Assembly (NCBI RefSeq): GCF_019160155.1
Contig: NZ_JAFNIH010000023.1
Location: forward strand, 186,001 to 250,000
Direction: 5' to 3'
DNA length: 64,000 nt
Source of the DNA: Pinisolibacter aquiterrae
Lineage (GTDB): Bacteria; Pseudomonadota; Alphaproteobacteria; Rhizobiales; Ancalomicrobiaceae
The position numbers were made by a program, and so were the translations under genes. Below the pieces are notes generated by a model. That model was not told where the DNA came from. It worked only from the letters and a program-made list of their open reading frames with translations, and ran no database searches. This document shows, piece after piece, positions 21,868 through 29,997 of the stretch (its first letter is position 1; every line of letters starts with the position of its first letter).

Positions 21868-22359
21868 TCAGCGATTGAGCGTCCAGACGTCGACGGTCAG
21901 GACCGTGGCGAAGGTGATCCAGGCGAAGGAAGGCACCAGCAGGAGCGCGGCGACGCGGTCGAGAGCGGCGAAGAGGCGGATCGTCACCGCCAGCGCCACC
22001 AGCAGCCAGCCGATGACGATCACCCCGGCGAGCGGCGAGTGGAAGCCGAAGAAGGCGACCGACCAGCCGGCATTGAGCGCGATCTGAACCAGAAAAGCGA
22101 GGATCGCCGCGCGCCGTCCCGGCTCGCCGACCGGCCGCAGCAGGATGCGGCGGAAGGCGACGATCATCAGGACGTAGAGCAGGGTCCAGACCGGCGCGAA
22201 GACGACGTTCGGCGGGTTGAACCAGGGCTTGGCGAGGCCCTCGTACCAGGGCACGAGATTGGGCAGGGTGACGCGATTGCCGATCCACGCGGCGGCGGCG
22301 ACGGGCAGGACCGCCAGCGCGGTCGCCGACCAGCGATTCGGGTGACCCTCGCCGTCCAT
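21868..22359 (-). CDS. TspO/MBR family tryptophan-rich sensory protein
   Basis: A 163-residue membrane protein with five predicted helices. Family marks are WYEGLAKPWFNPP (38-50), APVWTLLYVLMI (55-66) and ALNAGWSVAFFGFHSPLAG (94-112). Bacterial TspO binds porphyrins and affects tetrapyrrole and stress responses. The start is the ATG at 22359, preceded by GGGAGGG. The gene lies 29 bases after the flavin reductase gene on the same strand, possibly in one transcript. Confidence 0.93.
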   Translation of the reverse strand: MDGEGHPNRWSATALAVLPVAAAAWIGNRVTLPNLVPWYEGLAKPWFNPPNVVFAPVWTLLYVLMIVAFRRILLRPVGEPGRRAAILAFLVQIALNAGWSVAFFGFHSPLAGVIVIGWLLVALAVTIRLFAALDRVAALLLVPSFAWITFATVLTVDVWTLNR

Positions 22360-22388
22360 GATCCCGTCCCTCCCCGCCGTCGCCGACC

Positions 22389-22994
22389 TCAGGCGCCCTT
22401 CGGCCGGCCCATGCGGAAGACCCCGTCCATGCCGAGATATTCGTCCCAACCGCAGCGGGCGATGGTGCCGGCCTTCACCATGTCGAAACGGCCGTCGGTG
22501 AGGCAGCGCTCGGCGATGTGGACGCCGACCACCTGACCGATGACCATGTGATTCTCGATCGGCTCGCCGTCGAGGGTCTTCGGCGAGAAGATCTCCAGCA
22601 CCTTGCACTCGAGCGAGGCGGCGGCCTCGAGCACGCGCGGCGCCCGCACCAGCCGGCACGGCGCCGGCGTCAGGCCGGCGTGCGGGAACTCCGAACGGTC
22701 GCGCGCGAGCGGCGCCGAGGAGGCGTTCATCGCGTCCTTCAGGTCATAGGTCGCGAGATTGACCACGAATTCGCCGGTCTGGGCGCAGGCGGCGACGGTG
22801 TCCTTCCAGCCCTCGGAGGAGAACAGCACCATCGGCGGCTTGGAGGCGATCGCCGAGAAGAAGCTGTAGGGGGCGAGATTGTGCATCCCCGTCTCGTCGA
22901 TGGTGGAGATCCAGCCGATCGGACGCGGCGCGACGATCGCCTTGAAGGGGTCGTGGGGGAGGCCGGGATGGCCTTCGGCGGTGGCGTAGAACAT
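22389..22994 (-). CDS. Flavin reductase-like FMN-binding protein
   Basis: A 201-residue split-barrel flavoprotein. The N-terminal segment IVAPRPIGWISTID and NLAPYSFFSAIASKPPMVLFS is characteristic of the flavin-reductase-like family; ENHMVIGQVVGVHI marks the second half. Such proteins reduce FMN/FAD or act as small oxidoreductases, and the physiological substrate is unknown. It starts (ATG 22994) four bases after the nitroreductase stop, so the two FMN proteins are almost certainly co-translated. Confidence 0.9.
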   Translation of the reverse strand: MFYATAEGHPGLPHDPFKAIVAPRPIGWISTIDETGMHNLAPYSFFSAIASKPPMVLFSSEGWKDTVAACAQTGEFVVNLATYDLKDAMNASSAPLARDRSEFPHAGLTPAPCRLVRAPRVLEAAASLECKVLEIFSPKTLDGEPIENHMVIGQVVGVHIAERCLTDGRFDMVKAGTIARCGWDEYLGMDGVFRMGRPKGA

Positions 22995-22998
22995 CGCC

Positions 22999-23580
22999 TC
23001 AGGCGCTCCACTCGGTGACGATCGTCTCGAAGGCGGGACGCGGCCGGTCGACCGGCGGCACCGTCGGGGTGCCGATGCAGACGAGGCCGGCGAAGCGCTC
23101 GCCGGCGCGAAGGCCGAGGATCGCGGCGGCGTCCGGGTCGTAGCAGAGCCAGCCGGTCAGCCATTGGGCGGCGTAGCCCAGCGCATGGGCGGCGAGCATC
23201 AGGTTCATGGTGGCGGCGCCGGCGGAGAGCTGCTGCTCCCAGATCGGGATCTTGACGTGTTCGGTGGCGGTGGAGATCACGCCGATCGTCAGCGGCACGC
23301 GCGAGAAGCGCGTCTCCTCGAGCGCCGCCTTCTCGGCCGGAACACCGGGGAACTTCGCCCGGTAGAGCGGGGCGAGGCGGGCGTCGAGATCGGCGCGGGC
23401 GGGGCCGCGATAGAGCACGAAGCGCCAGGGCGTCAGCTTGCCGTGATCGGGCACGCGGGCGGCGGCGGCGATGATCCGGCGGATCTCGTCCTCGCTCGGA
23501 CCGGGTTCGGCCATCTGGAAATTGGCGATGGTGCGGCGGGTCTCGAGCAGCGCGAGCGCCTGCGGATATCCGGTGGTCAT
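22999..23580 (-). CDS. Nitroreductase-family FMN oxidoreductase
   Basis: A 193-residue nitroreductase-fold protein. Family marks are LETRRTIANF (the RR of the FMN phosphate site), AARVPDHGKLTPWRFVLY (31-58 region) and AAHALGYAAQWLTGW. It probably uses NAD(P)H to reduce nitro or quinone compounds through bound FMN; the natural substrate is unknown. The start is the ATG at 23580. It is first in the minus-strand group with the flavin reductase and perhaps tspO. Confidence 0.92.
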   Translation of the reverse strand: MTTGYPQALALLETRRTIANFQMAEPGPSEDEIRRIIAAAARVPDHGKLTPWRFVLYRGPARADLDARLAPLYRAKFPGVPAEKAALEETRFSRVPLTIGVISTATEHVKIPIWEQQLSAGAATMNLMLAAHALGYAAQWLTGWLCYDPDAAAILGLRAGERFAGLVCIGTPTVPPVDRPRPAFETIVTEWSA

Positions 23581-23826
23581 GGGGCCTCGCGCGTCGATGA
23601 GTGGGCGGCGGCGAGGGAAGCGCCTCGACGCAGGAATGTCAACGATCGACGAGGCGGGCGGGCGCCGATTCGGGAGATCGACTTGATCTCGCCATGCTCA
23701 TGGGGTTCTTCTGTCGGCGCCTTCGGAGTCGCGCGCGTCGCGACCCGGGCAGCGAATGCGTCGCGTTCGTCGCGACGCGCTGACGAAGATCCGTGTCGTG
23801 CCTCGCCACGACGCCGCCGAGGTTTC

Positions 23827-24840
23827 ATGACGACGCGCCCCCGCCCGACCCCCACCGCCTCGAAGATCGCCGCGCTCGCCCTCGCCTTCGGGCTGATCGG
23901 CGTCGGGCCCGGTCTGGCGCAAGGGACGGGACAACCGATGCCGCTGGCCCCGGCCCCGGCCGAGCCGCTCGGCTACGCTCCCAATCCCGCGCCCTCGGCG
24001 GCGCCCCACGGCGCGGCGGCGGCCACGACCGCGCCGATGGCGGTCGACGTCGCCCGCGCCTTCAAGGCGACGCTGAAGCTCTCCGCCCTCGTCACCGAAG
24101 GCTCGCCCGCGATCCACAACGGTCTGGTGTGGCGGATCTTTCAGGAAAAGAACAATTCCGACGACAAGCTCCAGCTGATCGTCACCGCCTCGGGCGGCGA
24201 CGCCGAGTTCGATCTCGAGCCGGGGTCCTATCTCGTCCATGCCGCCTATGGCCGCGCCGGGGCGACCACCCGCGTCACCGTCACCAAGGACGCGACCCGC
24301 AAGGAGACGCTGATCCTCAACGCCGGTGGCCTCAAGCTGCAGGCGCTCGGCGCCGGCGATCTGCCGCTGCCGGCCGACAAGCTCACCTTCGACGTCTATT
24401 CGATGGAATCCGATCAGCGCGGCGATCGTCAGGCGCTGGTGATGGGCGTCGGGCCGGGCAAGATCATCCGCCTCAACGCCGACACCTATCGGGTGGTCGG
24501 CCACTACGGCGATCTCAACGCCGTCGTGCGCGCGGAGATCCACGTCAATCCGGGCAAGCTGACCGAGGCGACCGTCTATCACAAGGCCGCGCAGCTGACG
24601 CTGAAGCTCGTCAACGAGCCCGGCGGCGAGGCGCTCACCAACACCTCGTGGCTGGTGCTGACGCCCTCGGGCGATCCGATCACCGAGAGCGTCGGCGCCT
24701 TTCCGACGATCGTGCTGGCGGAGGGCGACTACGCGCTCGTCGCCAAGAATCAGGATCGCATCTTCACCCGCAACTTCACCGTCCAGGCCGGCTACGATCG
24801 CGAGATCGAGATCGTCGCCGACGAGAAGGCGAAGAACTGA
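23827..24840 (+). CDS. Periplasmic beta-sandwich-repeat protein, unknown function
   Basis: A 337-residue protein with an N-terminal signal peptide (about 1-31, GLIGVGPGLAQG), a Pro/Ala-rich linker to about residue 75, and then repeated beta-rich units. The units share a pattern of a Trp or Phe strand, a Gly-Asp loop and a strand like LEPGSYLVHAAYG, RLNADTYRVVGHYG and LAEGDYALVAKN, which looks like carboxypeptidase-regulatory-like folds. I recall similar proteins in Rhizobiales, but no function. The start is the ATG at 23827. It converges on pncA with a shared hairpin. Confidence 0.75.
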   Translation: MTTRPRPTPTASKIAALALAFGLIGVGPGLAQGTGQPMPLAPAPAEPLGYAPNPAPSAAPHGAAAATTAPMAVDVARAFKATLKLSALVTEGSPAIHNGLVWRIFQEKNNSDDKLQLIVTASGGDAEFDLEPGSYLVHAAYGRAGATTRVTVTKDATRKETLILNAGGLKLQALGAGDLPLPADKLTFDVYSMESDQRGDRQALVMGVGPGKIIRLNADTYRVVGHYGDLNAVVRAEIHVNPGKLTEATVYHKAAQLTLKLVNEPGGEALTNTSWLVLTPSGDPITESVGAFPTIVLAEGDYALVAKNQDRIFTRNFTVQAGYDREIEIVADEKAKN

Positions 24841-24857
24841 GGCGGAAAGCGCCTCAG
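24837..24857. terminator. Hairpin between convergent genes
   Basis: CTGAGGCG (24837-24844) pairs perfectly with CGCCTCAG (24850-24857) around GAAAG. It overlaps the stop codons of both convergent genes. There is no T tract, so termination is uncertain; it may stabilise both 3' ends. Confidence 0.4.
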
Positions 24858-25492
24858 CCGAACGCGCCGGACAGGATCTCGGCCGAGGTCGCCCGGATCA
24901 CGCCGGCCGCTCCCATCGCCGCCCAGGCCGCCGCGAGCGAGCCGTCGAGGTCGATGGCGCGGCAGAGATCCTCCACCACCACCGTCTCGAAGCCGGCGGC
25001 GCGGGCATCGCCCGCCGTCCAGGCGACGCAGAAGTCGGTGGCGAGACCGCAGATGAAGACCCGCTCGACACCCCGCGCCTTCAGCCAGCCGGCGAGCCCG
25101 GTGACGGTGGCGCGGTCGGCCTCGAGGAAGGCCGAATAGCTGTCGATCGCGGTATGGCAGCCCTTGCGCTGGATCATCGCCGCGTGCGGCACGTCGAGCC
25201 CCTCGGCGAGGGCCGCGCCCGGGCTCTCCTGGACGCAGTGGACCGGCCACAGGACCTGCGGGCCATAGGGGAGCGCGATCGTCTCGAAGAGCGCGCGGCC
25301 GGGATGGTGGACGGCGAAGGAGACGTGGTCGGCCGGGTGCCAGTCCTGGGTCAGGACGACGGTGGCGAAGAGCCGCGCGAGGGGACCGATCGCCGGGACG
25401 ATCTCGTCGCCCCGCGGCACGGCGAGCGCTCCGCCGGGCAGGAAGTCGTTCTGCACGTCGACGACGAGCAGACAATCACGGGCACCGGGCAT
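24854..25492 (-). CDS. pncA: Nicotinamidase
   Basis: A 212-residue isochorismatase-fold amidase that turns nicotinamide into nicotinate for NAD salvage. The catalytic triad is visible as D12 (VDVQNDF), K110 (RKGCH) and C155 (GLATDFCV). The metal site is D50, H52 and H56 in TQDWHPADH. The length matches PncA (about 210). ATG 25492 is used; a GTG sits directly before it. The same enzyme activates pyrazinamide in other bacteria. Confidence 0.95.
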   Translation of the reverse strand: MPGARDCLLVVDVQNDFLPGGALAVPRGDEIVPAIGPLARLFATVVLTQDWHPADHVSFAVHHPGRALFETIALPYGPQVLWPVHCVQESPGAALAEGLDVPHAAMIQRKGCHTAIDSYSAFLEADRATVTGLAGWLKARGVERVFICGLATDFCVAWTAGDARAAGFETVVVEDLCRAIDLDGSLAAAWAAMGAAGVIRATSAEILSGAFG

Positions 25493-25599
25493 CACACACT
25501 CCTCTCCCCTCGCGCCGGCGGCGGTGTGCCGGCGCCGAAATCGGTGTACAACGAAGCCGCTCCGCTCGCGAGGCGGGCCTTCAGCCGAGAGCCGAGATC

Positions 25600-25887
25600 G
25601 TGACCGTTTCGCCCCCCACGCCCCTCGTCACACCGCCGCCGCCGTCGGGTTTCGCCCGTCTGTGGCGGATCCTGCTGCCGGTCGGCCTCGGGGTGATCGC
25701 GGTGGCGCTGCTCGTCGGGGTGTTCGATTCGTCGTCGCGGCCGGCGTGGATCTTCGTGATCGGCGCCGCGATCACGGCGGTCGGCGCGGTCTCGCTGATC
25801 CTGTTCCTGGTCGCCAAGAGCCGGCAGGGGATCGCGGTGATCGAGACGGAGATCGAGGAGCATTTCGGAGGGGACGAGAGACCATGA
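25600..25887 (+). CDS. Small two-span membrane protein
   Basis: A 95-residue protein starting with GTG at 25600. The N-terminus is Pro-rich (PPTPLVTPPPPSG), followed by two hydrophobic helices (about 21-45 and 50-72) and a polar tail. I do not recognise the family. Its stop overlaps the ATG of the CoA-binding protein gene by four bases (ATGA), so the two are translationally coupled, which supports it being real despite its size. Confidence 0.7.
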   Translation: MTVSPPTPLVTPPPPSGFARLWRILLPVGLGVIAVALLVGVFDSSSRPAWIFVIGAAITAVGAVSLILFLVAKSRQGIAVIETEIEEHFGGDERP

Positions 25888-26306
25888 ACCACGACGTCTA
25901 CGCCGACGACCACATCCGCGCGGTGCTCACCTCGGTGAAGACGATCGCCGTGGTCGGCGCCAGCGCCAAGCCCGACCGGCCGTCGTTCCACGTCACCGAA
26001 TTCCTGATCGATCGCGGCTTCGAGGTCTACCCGGTCAATCCGGGCCTCGCCGGCAAGACCATCGCCGGGCGGCCGGTCTTCGCCCATCTCGCCGACGTGC
26101 CGGTCCCGGTCGACATGGTCGACGTGTTCCGCAATTCCGAGGCCGCCGGCGCGGTGGTCGACGAGGCGATCGCGGCCGGCGCGAAGGTGGTGTGGATGCA
26201 GCTCGGCGTCCGCGACGACGTGGCGGCGGCGCGCGCCGAGGCCGCCGGACTGACGGTGATCATGAACCGCTGCCCGGCGATCGAGATGCCGCGTCTGGGG
26301 ATGTGA
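25884..26306 (+). CDS. CoA-binding protein (YccU-like)
   Basis: A 140-residue Rossmann-fold protein of the succinyl-CoA-synthetase-like CoA-binding domain family. Marks are TIAVVGASAKPDRPS (residues 20-34), GFEVYPVNPGLAG, GRPVFAHLADVPVPVDMVDV, and the C-terminal NRCPAIEMPRL, where the CPAIE motif is typical. It probably binds CoA or a nucleotide, but no reaction is known. The start ATG 25884 overlaps the preceding stop. Confidence 0.88.
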   Translation: MNHDVYADDHIRAVLTSVKTIAVVGASAKPDRPSFHVTEFLIDRGFEVYPVNPGLAGKTIAGRPVFAHLADVPVPVDMVDVFRNSEAAGAVVDEAIAAGAKVVWMQLGVRDDVAAARAEAAGLTVIMNRCPAIEMPRLGM

Positions 26307-26350
26307 GGCCCCCCCAGAGGGCGGCGCCGGCAGCGAGCGCCCTCGCCGCC

Positions 26351-26854
26351 TCACGGCATCGACAGGATCTCCTTGAGGCTCCAGCGGTCTCCGCCGGTCG
26401 AGCCGAGGATGTCGTCGATCTTCCAACCCTTCTCCTTGATCAGGTCGAAGACCAGGACGCCGTCGCCGGCGGGATAGCCGGCGAGCGTCACCCGCAGCTT
26501 CGTCACCGGCGGCAGCGCGTCGAGCTTCTCGATCTTGAAGCCCTTGACCTGGGGGTCCTGGGAATTGGTGAAAGGATCGAAATCGATCGGGCCGAGATCG
26601 TCGCCGCGCGACTTGGCGCGCTTCTCGGCGTCGGCCCAGAGCTCGACCAGGGCGGCGGAGAACCACTTGGGCCGATCCTTGGGCTCGAGCCAATAGATCT
26701 GACCGCCGGAATCGCCGTTGCCGGCGGCGAGCTTCTTGTAGATGCCGGTGAGATGGGCCTCCGCCGTGGGTTCCTCGGCGACCGCGCGGTCGACGATCAG
26801 GGACGACACCGCCAGAACGGCGGCCGAACGGAGAAAGCTGCGACGCGACGGCAT
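26351..26854 (-). CDS. Exported DUF3828-like protein
   Basis: A 167-residue protein with a twin-arginine-type leader (SRRSFLRSAAVLAVSSLIV, ending near AVAEE). The mature part (IYKKL, FSAALVELWADAEKR, FDPFTNSQD, then KLRVTLAGYPAGDGVLVFDLIKEKGW and DDIL) matches the pattern of DUF3828 proteins, which are periplasmic and of unknown function. The start is the ATG at 26854. It is divergent from metY, sharing the 254-base region that holds two palindromes. Confidence 0.75.
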   Translation of the reverse strand: MPSRRSFLRSAAVLAVSSLIVDRAVAEEPTAEAHLTGIYKKLAAGNGDSGGQIYWLEPKDRPKWFSAALVELWADAEKRAKSRGDDLGPIDFDPFTNSQDPQVKGFKIEKLDALPPVTKLRVTLAGYPAGDGVLVFDLIKEKGWKIDDILGSTGGDRWSLKEILSMP

Positions 26855-26990
26855 GTGCGAGGCCTCCCGACGGGCACGACGACGATCGGCGCAGCATAGC
26901 GCTTTTGCCGGAGCCGTCACCTGGGGTGAACGCGAAAGGCGCGACGACCGAGGCGCCGCGCGATCCGCGCCCTCCCCTGCGTCATGAAAT

Positions 26991-27004
26991 TTCGTTCCAA
27001 CGAA
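26991..27004. promoter_or_regulatory. Palindrome 1 upstream of metY
   Basis: TTCGTT-CC-AACGAA is a perfect inverted repeat with a two-base spacer, 105 bases before the metY start. It shares the TTCGT/ACGAA arms with palindrome 2, suggesting two operators for one regulator. The regulator is not known. Confidence 0.45.
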
Positions 27005-27014
27005 GGGCCTCAGG

Positions 27015-27029
27015 ACGAAATGGTTTCGT
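27015..27029. promoter_or_regulatory. Palindrome 2 upstream of metY, abutting a -35 box
   Basis: ACGAAA-TGG-TTTCGT is a perfect inverted repeat with a three-base spacer. Its right edge abuts a possible -35 box (TTGACG, 27030-27035), with GACAAA 17 bases later (27053-27058) as a poor -10. Binding here would block polymerase, so repression of metY is the simplest inference. Confidence 0.45.
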
Positions 27030-27108
27030 TTGACGATCCTCGTCCGATTTCCGACAAAGAACACCATTTCCGAAAGGGCGTCGTCGCGCCCGGCCCAGGG
27101 AGTTCCCC

Positions 27109-28389
27109 ATGTCCGCTCAGCAGCCCGGTTTCTCCACCCTCGCCGTCCATGCCGGCGCCAAGCCCGACCCGACCACCGGGGCCCGCGCGACGCCGATCTA
27201 TCAGACGACCGCCTATGTCTTCGACGACGTCGATCACGCCGCCTCGCTGTTCGGGCTTCAGGCCTTCGGCAACATCTACACCCGCATCACCAACCCGACG
27301 ACGGCGGTGCTCGAGGAGCGGGTCGCGGCGCTCGAGGGCGGCACGGCGGCGGTGGCGGTGGCCTCCGGCCATGCGGCGCAGCACCTCGTCTTCCACACGA
27401 TCATGGGACCGGGCGACGAATTCGTCGCCTCCAAGCGCCTCTACGGCGGCTCGATCAACCAGTTCAACCACGCCTTCAAGAACTACGGCTGGACGGTGAA
27501 GTGGGCCGATCCGGACGATCTCTCGACCTTCGAGGCGGCGATCGGGCCGAGGACCAAGGCGATCTTCATCGAGAGCCTCGCCAATCCCGGCGGCGTCGTC
27601 ACCGACATCGAGGGCATCTCCAAGATCGCCAAGGCGAACGGCCTGCCGCTGATCGTCGACAACACGCTCGCCTCGCCGGCGCTCTGCCGTCCCTTCGCCC
27701 ACGGCGCCGACGTCATCGTCCACTCGGCGACCAAGTTCCTCGGCGGCCACGGCAATTCGATGGGCGGCGTGATCGTCGACGGCGGCACCTTCGATTGGCT
27801 CGCCTCGGGCAAGTACCCGATGCTGTCGGAGCCGCGCCCGGAATACCAGAACATGGTGATCGGCAAGGTGTTCGGTTCGATCGCCTTCGCGATCGCGGTC
27901 CGGGTGCTGGGCTTGCGCGACATCGGGCCGGCGATCTCGCCGTTCAACTCGTTCCAGATCCTGACCGGTATCGAGACGCTGCCGCTCAGGATGGAGAAGC
28001 ACTCGTCCAACGCGCTCGCCGTCGCCATCTGGCTGAAGGCGCGACCGGACGTGTCGTGGGTGAGTTATGCCGGCCTGCCGGACGATCCCTATCACGCGCT
28101 CGCGCAGAAATACGTGCCGAAGGGCGCCGGCGCGGTCTTCACCTTCGGGCTGAAGGGCGGCTACGAGGCGGGCGTCAAGCTCGTCTCCGGCGTGAAGCTG
28201 ATCAGCCATCTCGCCAACATCGGCGACACCCGCTCGCTGATCATCCACCCCGCCTCCACCACCCACCGCCAGCTCTCCGACGCGCAGAAGATCGCCGCCG
28301 GCGCCGGGCCGGACGTGGTGCGTCTGTCGATCGGCATCGAGGACGTCGCCGACATCATCGCCGACATCGAGCAGGCGCTGGCGGGCTGA
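27109..28389 (+). CDS. metY: O-acetylhomoserine aminocarboxypropyltransferase (sulfhydrylase)
   Basis: A 426-residue PLP enzyme of the Cys/Met metabolism family that forms homocysteine from O-acetylhomoserine and sulfide. The PLP lysine is K209 in IVHSATKFLGGHG, and D184 (IVDNT) binds the pyridine ring. LAVHAGAKPDPTTGARATPI is the usual N-terminus of the MetY branch. The length fits MetY better than MetB/MetC (about 385-400). The start ATG 27109 follows CAGGGAG. A strong terminator follows. Control by the two upstream palindromes is inferred; I see no SAM riboswitch. Confidence 0.94.
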   Translation: MSAQQPGFSTLAVHAGAKPDPTTGARATPIYQTTAYVFDDVDHAASLFGLQAFGNIYTRITNPTTAVLEERVAALEGGTAAVAVASGHAAQHLVFHTIMGPGDEFVASKRLYGGSINQFNHAFKNYGWTVKWADPDDLSTFEAAIGPRTKAIFIESLANPGGVVTDIEGISKIAKANGLPLIVDNTLASPALCRPFAHGADVIVHSATKFLGGHGNSMGGVIVDGGTFDWLASGKYPMLSEPRPEYQNMVIGKVFGSIAFAIAVRVLGLRDIGPAISPFNSFQILTGIETLPLRMEKHSSNALAVAIWLKARPDVSWVSYAGLPDDPYHALAQKYVPKGAGAVFTFGLKGGYEAGVKLVSGVKLISHLANIGDTRSLIIHPASTTHRQLSDAQKIAAGAGPDVVRLSIGIEDVADIIADIEQALAG

Positions 28390-28419
28390 GCCGCCTTCGC
28401 CGAGATCGAAACGACGAAA

Positions 28420-28463
28420 CGAAAGGCCGGCGGGGAGCGATCCTCGCCGGCCTTTCGATTTTC
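28420..28463 (+). terminator. Intrinsic terminator of metY
   Basis: A perfect 13-bp stem (28420-28432 with 28445-28457, core AAAGGCCGGCG) with a 12-base loop is followed by ATTTTC. It lies 30 bases after the metY stop. The stem's own A-rich 5' side gives a T-rich end on the other strand, so it may also serve the convergent ctaA gene. Confidence 0.85.
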
Positions 28464-28504
28464 GACGGGATCGCGGGTGCCCCCACGCTCCCATGGGCCG
28501 TGGG

Positions 28505-29605
28505 TCACAGCCCTTCGTGGGCGAGGAGCGTCGCCTCCATCCGCCCGGGCGCGAAGACCGAGACGGCATGGACCACCGCCGCCGTCAGCACCAGCATGGC
28601 GGTCGCCTGATGGATCAGGGCGAGGGCGAAGGGAACGTGCATCAGGAGCGTGGCGATGCCGACCATGATCTGGAACAGCACCACGAAGCCGAGCGCGAAG
28701 GCGGAGACCCGGGCGGTCGCCGTGCGGGCGGTCACGACGATGGTGACGAACTGGGTGAGCACCAGCGCGAAGAGCACATAGGCGCTCATGCGGTGGAGGA
28801 ACTGGATGCTGGCGTGGTTCTCGATCAGATCGAGCCACAGCGGCGTGATGGTGAAGGCGTCGGGCGGCACGAGGTGGCCGTTCATCAGCGGCCAGCTGTC
28901 GTAGACGAGGCCGGCGTGATTGCCCGAGACCAGGGCGCCGAGGAAGATCTGGACGAAGACCCAACCGAGCACCGCCGCCGCGCCGATGCGGCGGATCGGC
29001 GAGGGACGCGGCGCGCGCCCGCGCGAGGAGAGCGTCAGCGCGGTCCACAGGACCGCGGCGAAGATCATGGTCGCCAGGGTCAGATGCACGGCGAGGCGCA
29101 GCGGCGCCACGTCGACGCGGTTCACGAGGCCGGAGGAGACCATCCACCAGCCGATCACCCCCTGGAGGCCGCCGAGCGCGAAGAGGACCAGATAGCGCGG
29201 CAGATGGGCGCGCGGGATGCGGCCGGTCAGCCAGAAGAAGACCAGGGGCAGCGCGAAGACCACGCCGATCAGCCGGCCGAGCAGGCGGTGCGACCATTCC
29301 CACCAATAGATCGACCGGAACTCCTCGAGGCTCATGCCGGCGTTCATCAGGCGATATTGCGGGATCTCGCGATAGCGCTCGAAGGCGGCGACCCAATCGG
29401 CATGGGAGAGCGGCGGCAGGGCGCCGAGCAGCGGCGCCCATTCGGTGATCGAAAGACCCGATTCGGTCAGGCGGGTGATGCCGCCGACGACGACCATGGC
29501 GAAGATCAGGGCGGCGACGCCGTAGAGCCACAGGCGCACCGGGCGCTCGCTCGTCGCCGCACCCGCTCGCGCCTCGCGCACTCGTTCCATCCCCATCGAC
29601 ACCAT
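28505..29605 (-). CDS. ctaA: Heme A synthase, COX15/CtaA type
   Basis: A 366-residue, eight-span inner-membrane protein that oxidises the C8 methyl of heme O to the formyl group of heme A for aa3 oxidases. Family marks are VVVGGITRLTESGLSITEW, WWEWSHRLLGR (heme-ligand His), LQGVIGWWMVSSGL, LGALVSGNHAGLVYDSWPLMNG and the C-terminal heme-binding IQFLHRMSAY and LIHQATAMLVL. The start is set at ATG 29605; ATGs at 29596 and 29590 are possible. It is divergent from the DUF2842 gene, a frequent neighbour in this group. Confidence 0.95.
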   Translation of the reverse strand: MVSMGMERVREARAGAATSERPVRLWLYGVAALIFAMVVVGGITRLTESGLSITEWAPLLGALPPLSHADWVAAFERYREIPQYRLMNAGMSLEEFRSIYWWEWSHRLLGRLIGVVFALPLVFFWLTGRIPRAHLPRYLVLFALGGLQGVIGWWMVSSGLVNRVDVAPLRLAVHLTLATMIFAAVLWTALTLSSRGRAPRPSPIRRIGAAAVLGWVFVQIFLGALVSGNHAGLVYDSWPLMNGHLVPPDAFTITPLWLDLIENHASIQFLHRMSAYVLFALVLTQFVTIVVTARTATARVSAFALGFVVLFQIMVGIATLLMHVPFALALIHQATAMLVLTAAVVHAVSVFAPGRMEATLLAHEGL

Positions 29606-29774
29606 GCGTCTCTTCACTCCGCGTCCCGATCCGAGATATAGACCGGGACGTGCGCCTTCTTCCAGCGCCGGGGCGCCGCAGTCCCGGCCGGAAGGGGCTC
29701 GAAGACCAGCGACACGTCGTCGCCGATCCGCCGGAGCCGTCCGCGGGATCGGCGACCCGGCGAAAGGGCCGATC

Positions 29775-29993
29775 ATGACCTCTCCCGCGCGGCGTTTCGC
29801 CGGCTCCCTCATTCTGGTGATCTTCCTGCTGGTCTACGTCTTCTTCGCGACGGCGGTCGGCGACGTGGTGGTCGCCTCCAAATCGGGCTGGGTCCAGTTC
29901 GCCTATTTCGTCGTCGCCGGCCTCGCCTGGGTGCCCGTCGCCGGACTGATCGTGCGGTGGATGTACCGCCCGATCGGGCGTCCGAAGGCGTGA
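29775..29993 (+). CDS. DUF2842 small membrane protein
   Basis: A 72-residue protein with two membrane helices (about 9-31 and 40-62) and the C-terminal WMYRPIGRP typical of DUF2842. The function is unknown; members are often adjacent to heme A synthase genes, as here, which hints at a part in cytochrome oxidase biogenesis but does not show it. The start is the ATG at 29775. Its stop is four bases before the stop of the facing chain-length-determinant gene. Confidence 0.8.
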   Translation: MTSPARRFAGSLILVIFLLVYVFFATAVGDVVVASKSGWVQFAYFVVAGLAWVPVAGLIVRWMYRPIGRPKA

Positions 29994-29997
29994 CGCC

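Noticed and set aside
26855-27108. Possible SAM-II or similar riboswitch upstream of metY.
   Set aside because: The conserved pseudoknot elements I know (for example the CTTGCAGCC and GCTAAA parts) are absent; the region instead has DNA palindromes.
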